Shown here: positions 5,619 to 10,253 of the stretch, piece by piece
How positions within the stretch are numbered: position 1 is the stretch's first letter
Layout: every line of letters starts with the position of its first letter
DNA from: Syntrophobacterales bacterium
Lineage (GTDB): Bacteria > Desulfobacterota > Desulfobaccia > Desulfobaccales > 0-14-0-80-60-11
Direction of reading: 5' to 3'
NCBI GenBank assembly: GCA_023229795.1
Contig: JALNYP010000099.1
Location: forward strand, 1-10,253
Length of the DNA stretch: 10,253 bases
Program-made: the position numbers and the translations under genes
The notes under the pieces: model-generated
Database searches by the model: none
The model's input: the letters and a program-made list of their open reading frames with translations, nothing else
Told to the model about the DNA's origin: nothing

Positions 5619-6420
5619 GAACTATATGCACACGCTGAAGCAGTTTGTGGTCTGGGTAGATGTGCCCATCGAGACGGTGACCCATAAGAAATTACTATCA
5701 TACCTCGATCACCTGCTGGATAGAGGGCTGCAGCCCAAGACCATCAACTGTCACCTGGACAGCATCCGGGGGTTTTACCACTACCTCATCGAGGAAGAAC
5801 AGGTGCCCATGGTCAACCCGGTGAAGCGCGGTTATGCCTTGCGGCTGTCCCGGCCGTTGCCCCGCCATCTGCGAGACGAAGAGGTAGAGAGACTCCTTCA
5901 GGTCGTCCAGCACCAGCGGGATCGGGCCCTGGTCATGCTGATGCTGCGCTGCGGCTTGCGGGTGGAGGAAGTGTCCCGGCTGAAGCTGGCCGCCCTGGAT
6001 CTGAGACGCAGCCAGGTTTTTGTGCACTATGGCAAGGGCGCCAAGGATCGGGTGGTGTACCTGAGCGACGACGCCTATGAAGCCTTGGTGCAGTATCTCC
6101 GGGTGCGGCCGGCCAGCCGCATTAAAGAGGTCTTCCTGGTGGATAAAGGCAGATGCCGGGGCCAGGCCATCTCGGTCAGGGGCATCCAAAAACGCCTGGA
6201 GCATTACGCCCGCCAGGCGAGGCTCAAAGTATCATGCCACCAGCTCAGGCACACCATGGCCACGCAGCTCCTCAATGCCGACGCGGCCCTGGTGACCATC
6301 CAGGATCTCCTGGGGCATACCCGCATCAAAACCACCCAAAGGTACTGCCGGGTGTCCAATCTCAAAGTTCAGCGGGACTATCACCGGGCCATGGCGGCGA
6401 TTATGCAGATAACTGGATGA
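5545..6420 (+). CDS. tyrosine recombinase/integrase, second of tandem pair, 291 aa
   Basis: An Xer-sized site-specific recombinase with a SAM-like N-terminal domain (residues ~1-85, FLKRRNYSGHTIKNYMHTL) and a catalytic domain with every key residue: R139 (CGLRVEEV), K167 (GKGAKDR), H232 and R235 (HQLRHT), H258 (LLGHTR) and Y267 (TQRYCRV). ATG 5545 has GGGAG about 9 nt upstream and lies 74 bp inside the first recombinase gene in another frame, so translation is probably coupled. The two proteins share family and layout but are clearly diverged, and they may act as a heteromeric pair, each favouring one end or one strand. No third recombinase follows, unlike RIT elements. Confidence 0.93.
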   Translation: MAITTAILNYRRFLKRRNYSGHTIKNYMHTLKQFVVWVDVPIETVTHKKLLSYLDHLLDRGLQPKTINCHLDSIRGFYHYLIEEEQVPMVNPVKRGYALRLSRPLPRHLRDEEVERLLQVVQHQRDRALVMLMLRCGLRVEEVSRLKLAALDLRRSQVFVHYGKGAKDRVVYLSDDAYEALVQYLRVRPASRIKEVFLVDKGRCRGQAISVRGIQKRLEHYARQARLKVSCHQLRHTMATQLLNADAALVTIQDLLGHTRIKTTQRYCRVSNLKVQRDYHRAMAAIMQITG

Positions 6421-6459
6421 TACAGACCATAAAAACCCCAACTCTGATGCATCTGACCC

Positions 6460-6519
6460 GGCCGGGGGCGCCTGCTCCGACGAGCAATTTAGGGCCCATT
6501 CTCGCAGGCGCCCCCGGCC
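6460..6519. repeat. hairpin with perfect 16-bp GC-rich arms
   Basis: The arms 6460-6475 (GGCCGGGGGCGCCTGC) and 6504-6519 are exact reverse complements around a 28-nt loop. Inside the loop a smaller CGAG/CTCG pairing (6481-6484 with 6501-6504, sharing one arm base) is possible. It starts 40 bp after the stop of the second recombinase, within the element. No U-tract follows, so it is a weak candidate for an intrinsic terminator; it may stabilise the mRNA or be a recombination or DNA-structure signal. Confidence 0.7.
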
Positions 6520-6613
6520 TTGGCTATCCCGGAAAGGAGGTCTCCAGCAAAAACCGCTTGACAGAAATGAAATAATACGAGAGAAAAGTAGTACCTAAAC
6601 ATCTACAATCTAT

Positions 6614-6625
6614 AGAAAAAACAGG
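6614..6625. repeat. inner inverted repeat, right copy
   Basis: AGAAAAAACAGG is the exact reverse complement of 4485-4496 and lies 3 bp inside the right TIR. Confidence 0.45.
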
Positions 6626-6628
6626 ATC

Positions 6629-6647
6629 TATTACGTACAGCTTGCCA
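6629..6647. repeat. right end of two-recombinase element: 12-bp TIR plus 7-bp direct repeat
   Basis: TATTACGTACAG (6629-6640) is the exact reverse complement of 4431-4442 and is followed directly by CTTGCCA (6641-6647), the same 7-mer found immediately outside the left end. Confidence 0.85.
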
Positions 6648-6876
6648 TTATCAACATTAACCTAAAATATCAGATAGTTACCTATACGATCACCATATCC
6701 CCCTGAGACACATGACCCGGCAGAGAAAAAAACCGCCCTCTTGTTCGCCGGCCTCGCCCTAAGTTGCACGCCTCCATATCCGGGTCAATCGTCGCCTACC
6801 TTCTGGCAATCCTGCTTTTTTTCCATAAACTGGCGCCTATGTGGACCAAAATCTATGCCTTGATAGAGAGGTTGTC

Positions 6877-6893
6877 TGGTCAAATCTTGACCA
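6877..6893. promoter_or_regulatory. 7-bp-arm palindrome upstream of hflX promoter
   Basis: TGGTCAA (6877-6883) and TTGACCA (6887-6893) are exact reverse complements with a 3-bp spacer. Placed about 15 bp upstream of the -35 box, it could be an operator. Short palindromes also occur by chance. Confidence 0.35.
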
Positions 6894-6908
6894 TGACAAA
6901 TTATCTGG

Positions 6909-6937
6909 TTGGTCTTTCCTAATGAACCTTGTATAAT
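6909..6937 (+). promoter_or_regulatory. candidate promoter of hflX
   Basis: A perfect TATAAT (6932-6937) lies 17 bp after TTGGTC (6909-6914, three of six -35 consensus bases). It is on the correct strand, about 80 bp upstream of the hflX start region, in an AT-rich stretch. Confidence 0.5.
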
Positions 6938-7019
6938 TAGTCTAAGGGGTTAATAATTATAGTTAAATATTTTCTCCTGCCCATTTGGAACGGGCTGCGG
7001 AAAATTTGAAGGAGTCTCT

Positions 7020-8705
7020 ATACATCGTCCGTTAGGTAATCTCACCGGCTTAAAAACCCATCAGTTCCGGGCCTTGGAGCGCCTGTACCGCCGCAAGGTG
7101 CCGCCGGCCCAGGTGGTGACCCCCGAGTTGGCCCGGCAGTTGGCCGAAATTTCCTCTGAGGTCCACCGGCAAATCGGGGTCCTGTTGGACCGCCAGGGCG
7201 CGGTGGCCTACGTCATCGTGGGCGACGCCAAGGGCCTGATGATTCCCGCCCTGCCCCGGGAGCGGGGCGCCAAGGGCCGTCTCAAGGGCCTCAGGCTGAT
7301 CCACACCCACCTGGACGCCACCCCTCTGAACCACGATGATTTCATGGACCTGGCCCTGCTGCGCCTGGATGCGGTGGCCGCCCTGTCTGTTGTCGACGGC
7401 GGCCAGCCCGGCGCCCTGGAGATCGCCCATCTCCTGCCCCAGCCCGTGGACGGCCAGAGTTGGACCAGCCTTAAAGCCCGGCAGGTGGGCGCCCTGGAGC
7501 TGGATTTCGAGGCCCTGGTGGCCTCCCTGGAAGCCGAATTCTCCCGCCAGGCCCCGGCCGGCGCGGGGGAGAGCCGGGAACGGGCCATCCTGATCGGGGT
7601 CACCGGGGCCAATCGCCTGGCCGCCGAAGATTCCATGGCGGAACTCACCGAACTGGCCCGCTCCGCGGGACTTTCGGTGGCGGAGACCCTCATTCAGCGC
7701 CGTCCCCGGTTCGATCCTCGCTTCCTCATGGGCAAAGGCAAGCTCTCGGAACTGGTCATCCAGGCCCTACAACTGGGGGCCGATATGCTGGTCTTCGACG
7801 CCGAACTCAGCCCCTCCCAGGTGCGCTCCATCACGGATTTCACCGAACTCAAGGTCATCGACCGCACCCAACTCATCCTGGACCTCTTCGCCCAGCGGGC
7901 TCGCAGCCGGGAAGGCAAGCTCCAGGTGGAGATGGCCCAGGTAAAATACCTCCTGCCCCGCCTGCTGGGCAAAGGCGACACCCTGTCGCGGCTGATGGGC
8001 GGCATCGGCGGCCGGGGGCCCGGCGAGTCCAAGCTGGAGATGGACCGGCGGCGCTTAAGGGAGCGGCTCCACCGGCTGCAGCAGGACTTGGCCCGGGTGC
8101 GGGTAGAGAGGCGGGAGCGCCGCCAGCCCCGGCGGAAATTGGGCCTCCCCATCCTCTCCATCATCGGCTATACCAACGCCGGCAAATCCACCCTGTTCAA
8201 CTCTTTGACCCACGCCGCGGTCCTGGCCGAAGACCGGCTCTTTGCCACCCTGGACCCCACCAGCCGCCGCCTCCGCTTCCCCCGGGAACGGGAGGTGATC
8301 ATCACCGATACGGTGGGATTCATCAAGAACCTGCCCAAAAATCTCCTGGAGGCCTTTAAGGCCACCCTGGAGGAACTGGAGGAAGCCGACCTCCTCATCC
8401 ACGTGGTGGACCTGAGCAATCCTCGTTTCATCGAGCAGATGGCCGCGGTGGATAAGATCCTGGAATCCCTTTCCCTCCAGGACAAGCCCGTGCTCCTGGT
8501 CTTCAACAAGCAGGACCTGGTGGACCCCAATCTGGCCGCCTTGCAATGCCGCATCCATCACGGGGTGGCCATCTCAGCTGTGGATGAAGCTACCCTGCCG
8601 CCCCTGATCGCCCGCCTGGAGACAAAGGTGGAAGAGGTGTTGTCCCGCCGGCAGGGCGGGCCGGCCATAGCCGAGGCGACGCTTCAAGACGCGGCAGGGG
8701 AGTGA
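7020..8705 (+). CDS. hflX: HflX, ribosome-associated GTPase, long form
   Basis: HflX binds the large ribosomal subunit and splits stalled ribosomes using GTP. The HflX-specific domain is present (RFDPRFLMGKGKLSEL, VIDRTQLILDLFAQRA, GGIGGRGPGESKLE), followed by a full G domain: G1 GYTNAGKST, G2 around ATLDPTSRR, G3 DTVGFI, G4 NKQD, and G5-like ISA. An extra N-terminal domain of ~165 residues makes it longer than E. coli HflX (426 aa); it contains LIHTHLDATPLNHDDFMDLA. The start is uncertain. The first standard start, TTG 7074, has no ribosome binding site. The same frame upstream reads PLGNLTGLKTHQFRA, which fits the family N-terminus, and the good AAGGAG (7009-7014) serves an ATA codon at 7020. 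I annotate from 7020 (561 aa); 7074 gives 543 aa. No terminator is visible after the stop. Confidence 0.9.
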   Translation: MHRPLGNLTGLKTHQFRALERLYRRKVPPAQVVTPELARQLAEISSEVHRQIGVLLDRQGAVAYVIVGDAKGLMIPALPRERGAKGRLKGLRLIHTHLDATPLNHDDFMDLALLRLDAVAALSVVDGGQPGALEIAHLLPQPVDGQSWTSLKARQVGALELDFEALVASLEAEFSRQAPAGAGESRERAILIGVTGANRLAAEDSMAELTELARSAGLSVAETLIQRRPRFDPRFLMGKGKLSELVIQALQLGADMLVFDAELSPSQVRSITDFTELKVIDRTQLILDLFAQRARSREGKLQVEMAQVKYLLPRLLGKGDTLSRLMGGIGGRGPGESKLEMDRRRLRERLHRLQQDLARVRVERRERRQPRRKLGLPILSIIGYTNAGKSTLFNSLTHAAVLAEDRLFATLDPTSRRLRFPREREVIITDTVGFIKNLPKNLLEAFKATLEELEEADLLIHVVDLSNPRFIEQMAAVDKILESLSLQDKPVLLVFNKQDLVDPNLAALQCRIHHGVAISAVDEATLPPLIARLETKVEEVLSRRQGGPAIAEATLQDAAGE

Positions 8706-8780
8706 TTTATGAGGTTCAGCAGTGACCACTCAGCTTTCAGCTCATACCAAGTCGCCAACCAACGACAAATATCCTTGACC

Positions 8781-8806
8781 TATAGCGATTGCCAAAAGTT
8801 TTTTCC
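8781..8806. repeat. left terminal inverted repeat of IS630-family element (with target TA)
   Basis: The 26 bp beginning TATAGCG match the reverse complement of 9912-9937 at 22 of 26 positions. The first TA (8781-8782) is taken as the duplicated target dinucleotide. Confidence 0.85.
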
Positions 8807-9935
8807 GATGAAGCCTTACAAAAATTTACGCGACATTTGGTGAAAAATATGCTTTCCTTGATTCGTGCCCAGACGACTTGCGCCCAACCTGGAGAATTGT
8901 TCTCTGGCGGAACTGGAAGTGGCCGCTAATGCTGCTCCTTCCAGGCGGAGCCATAATCGTCTGATGGCAATCAGGGCCTTGGCCTTGAATATCGCTCCCG
9001 AGCAGGTGGCTGCCTTATACAGCGTCTCGTCCCGCAGTTTGAATAACTGGATCAGATGCTTCAATCAACAAGGTATCGATGGCCTCATTGAAGGGGCTCG
9101 TACCGGGCGGCCGGCCAAGATCACTCCAGAGCAGAGCGCGCATTACCGCCAACTCATCGAACAGCCGGATTTAGCCGACCAACTCCATTGGACGGCAGTG
9201 AAATTTCATGGTTATCTCCGGCAAGAACTCCAGCATGACATAGGTTATCGCACCGTGGTGCGCTGGCTGCATGACAATAATTTTCGCCTGAAAGTACCGC
9301 AACCCTGGCCGGACCGCCAAGATGAAGCACAACGGCAACTATTTTTAGGGCGACTCAAAGCCCATCTCCTGGATGAGACCGTGGATATCTGGTACTTGGA
9401 CGAGATGGGCATCGAAGGCGATCCTCGCCCCAGGCGACGCTGGGCCCAGAAAGGGGCCAAGCTTCGGTTGCCCTATTATGGCGAGCATCTTCGCATGAAC
9501 GTTACCAGCCTGGTAGGTCCCCGGACCGGCCAGTTTTATGCCTTGGAATTCACCCATACCGACAGCGAAGTCTTTCAAGTATTTTTGGATCATGCCAATC
9601 AAGACGTAAAACTTGAAAGGCCAAGAAATATCATTATTTGTGATAACGCCACCTGGCATAAAAAGAAATCTTTGAAGTGGGGCGCTTTCGAACCGGTGTT
9701 TTTGCCGCCTTATTCGCCGGACTTGAACCCCATTGAACGCTTATGGCTGCTGATCAAAGCTGAATGGTTCGCCGATTTCTTCGCCAAAACTCGGCAACAA
9801 TTGCTGGAGCGCATCGACCAGGCCCTCTTATGGGTCATGGCTCGACCAAAGGACAATCAAAGGACTCGCTCACTGGAACGATTCGCGTGATACCCACTCA
9901 CTCCTCGTTGAGGAAAGAATTTTCGGCAAACGCTA
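8783..9935 (+). mobile_element. IS630-family insertion sequence, complete, 1,153 bp
   Basis: An intact DDE transposase gene lies between 26-bp imperfect inverted repeats (22 of 26), bounded by TA dinucleotides. IS630/Tc1-mariner elements insert at TA and duplicate it. It lies about 75 bp downstream of hflX in the same orientation and interrupts a minus-strand gene whose body lies to the right. TATAGCG at both tips makes the boundary ambiguous by one TA. Confidence 0.85.
8865..9890 (+). CDS. IS630-family DDE transposase, 341 aa
   Basis: The N-terminal part has paired helix-turn-helix segments (about residues 30-85; QVAALYSVSSRSLNNWI, then GLIEGARTGRPAKIT). The catalytic domain has the DDE residues in family context: D179 (IWYLDEMGI), D260 (IIICDNATWHKKK) and E291 (YSPDLNPIERLW). 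Length is normal and no frameshift is visible, so it may be functional. The GTG start at 8865 gives the expected N-terminus but has no clear Shine-Dalgarno sequence; no better in-frame start exists upstream. The gene ends 22 bp before the right inverted repeat. Confidence 0.92.
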   Translation: MPRRLAPNLENCSLAELEVAANAAPSRRSHNRLMAIRALALNIAPEQVAALYSVSSRSLNNWIRCFNQQGIDGLIEGARTGRPAKITPEQSAHYRQLIEQPDLADQLHWTAVKFHGYLRQELQHDIGYRTVVRWLHDNNFRLKVPQPWPDRQDEAQRQLFLGRLKAHLLDETVDIWYLDEMGIEGDPRPRRRWAQKGAKLRLPYYGEHLRMNVTSLVGPRTGQFYALEFTHTDSEVFQVFLDHANQDVKLERPRNIIICDNATWHKKKSLKWGAFEPVFLPPYSPDLNPIERLWLLIKAEWFADFFAKTRQQLLERIDQALLWVMARPKDNQRTRSLERFA

Positions 9936-10253
9936 TAATTCTTTCTGGGGGACTTGTTGATAAATTTTTCCAAAACCCCTTAAAATCTTTTGCGACAGGT
10001 TTTTTGGTAATCGACCCTTGAACTCTTTTTGTAACTTCATCAGGAAACCGTTGCCTAACTATTATATCTATTTTCATTTCTTCCAAAATTGCATCTTTAA
10101 CCTTAGGTTCAATTGAATCTAAGTTTTTACAAAAATCATCTATATGTTTTATAAATATATCAATTCCCTCTTCACTTGTTAATTGGCGCGGCACTACTGT
10201 GACCCGTTTATTAAATTTGCTTCTCTGTATGGACTTTATTATTAATGATATAG
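9898..10253 (-). CDS. 3' part of an unknown gene, C-terminus replaced by IS630 sequence
   Basis: The reverse-strand frame is open from the right edge (no stop to 10253) to TGA 9900-9898. A GTG at 10194 exists, but protein-like sequence (IIKSIQRSKFNKRVTV) continues upstream of it, so the real start lies outside the window. The visible ~117 residues are charged and soluble (DFCKNLDSIEPKVKDAILEE, RQRFPDEVTKRVQGSI); I recognise no family. The last ~12 residues (IAFAENSFLNEE) are encoded by the IS630 right inverted repeat. Removing the element and one TA restores a native end of 14 other residues (RSRIFVVGWRLGMS) with TGA at 8739-8737. The gene is therefore only slightly altered at its C-terminus and may still work. 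The sequence is AT-rich, unlike hflX. Confidence 0.65.
   Translation of the reverse strand, partial: ISLIIKSIQRSKFNKRVTVVPRQLTSEEGIDIFIKHIDDFCKNLDSIEPKVKDAILEEMKIDIIVRQRFPDEVTKRVQGSITKKPVAKDFKGFWKNLSTSPPERIIAFAENSFLNEE
9912..9937. repeat. right terminal inverted repeat of IS630-family element (with target TA)
   Basis: Reverse complement of the left repeat at 22 of 26 positions, ending CGCTATA. The last TA (9936-9937) is the presumed target duplication. The repeat also encodes the new C-terminus and stop region of the minus-strand gene it interrupts. Confidence 0.85.

Larger units (their letters stand above)
4431..6640 (+). mobile_element. compact two-tyrosine-recombinase element with perfect TIRs and 7-bp direct repeats
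   Basis: The unit is 2,210 bp long. Perfect 12-bp terminal inverted repeats (4431-4442 and 6629-6640) are directly flanked by identical 7-bp repeats, CTTGCCA. Between them are only two overlapping tyrosine recombinase genes in one orientation, a leader of ~70 bp and a ~210-bp tail with a 16-bp-arm hairpin. A second 12-bp inverted pair lies inside (4485-4496 and 6614-6625). Joining the two TIRs through one CTTGCCA would give a symmetrical 12-7-12 site, the standard layout of a tyrosine-recombinase core site. The nearest known group is RIT elements (recombinase in trio), which carry three recombinases; this has two. I cannot place it in a named family. Confidence 0.8.
6648..7019 (+). other. intergenic region between the recombinase element and hflX
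   Basis: About 370 bp without a convincing gene. One frame is open from 6716 to TAA 6920-6922 and contains SIVAYLLAILLFFHKLAPMW, a possible membrane helix, then KIYALIERLSGQI. Its only early start is TTG 6764, without a ribosome binding site. It may be a decayed or very small membrane protein, or chance. The 3' part holds an inverted repeat (6877-6893) and a candidate hflX promoter (6909-6937). Confidence 0.3.

Noticed and set aside
5698..6204. 168-codon minus-strand frame opposite the second recombinase
   Set aside because: Shadow of a gene with all catalytic residues.
6424..6519. Integron attC-like site for the 6460-6519 hairpin
   Set aside because: No GTTRRRY/RYYYAAC core pair and no IntI in the window; the arms are perfect rather than attC-like imperfect.
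6153..6575. 140-codon plus-strand frame overlapping the end of the second recombinase
   Set aside because: Other-frame shadow; proline/glycine/histidine-rich with no motif, runs through the hairpin.
6713..6787. 8-bp inverted repeat TGACCCGG/CCGGGTCA
   Set aside because: Exact but short and 59 bp apart; no further pairing, so probably chance.
7050..8561. Several long frames antisense or out of frame within hflX
   Set aside because: Typical by-product of a GC-rich gene; repetitive Arg/Ser or Gln/Gly composition.
9764..10021. 85-codon plus-strand frame crossing the IS630 right end
   Set aside because: It joins transposase sequence in the wrong frame to flanking DNA; a chance fusion.
1..10253. 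CRISPR array, tRNA or rRNA genes
   Set aside because: No regularly spaced direct repeats and no recognisable tRNA or rRNA sequence on either strand.

Overview
The window reads as an accessory region of a bacterial chromosome. The GC-rich hflX gene with a long N-terminal extension would fit an anaerobic Desulfobacterota-like organism, but that is a weak inference. Composition is mosaic: roughly 60-2070 is AT-rich and holds genes I cannot name, while 2225-2957 and above all hflX (7020-8705) are GC-rich.

Layout from left to right. (1) A minus-strand cluster: the start of an unknown gene at the left edge; an 81-codon small gene just upstream of it; two adjacent hairpins; a decayed gene (446-1329) whose N-terminal zinc ribbon and C-terminal helix-hairpin-helix part are separated by a frameshift and an in-frame stop; and a 184-residue unknown protein with its own candidate promoter. 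(2) A plus-strand overlapping pair, a minimal nucleotidyltransferase and a HEPN protein, with toxin-antitoxin architecture. (3) An IS110-superfamily element of IS1111 type, about 3061-4421, with an intact DEDD transposase, subterminal inverted repeats and a long 3' noncoding end that probably makes a guide RNA. (4) Nine bases further on, a compact 2,210-bp element (4431-6640) made of two overlapping, catalytically intact tyrosine recombinases. It has perfect 12-bp terminal inverted repeats and lies between exact 7-bp direct repeats. (5) A 370-bp gap and then hflX, a ribosome-associated GTPase. (6) An intact IS630-family element (8783-9935) at a TA dinucleotide. It cut the 3' end off a minus-strand gene entering from the right edge and gave it a new C-terminus.

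The most interesting object is the two-recombinase element. Joining its ends through one copy of the 7-bp repeat would rebuild a perfectly symmetrical 12-7-12 site, which is the usual architecture of a tyrosine-recombinase core site. The element therefore looks like a minimal self-mobile unit with visible boundaries. Second is the IS1111-like element: its 3' noncoding region carries 8-9 nt matches to both sides of its insertion site, as target guides should.
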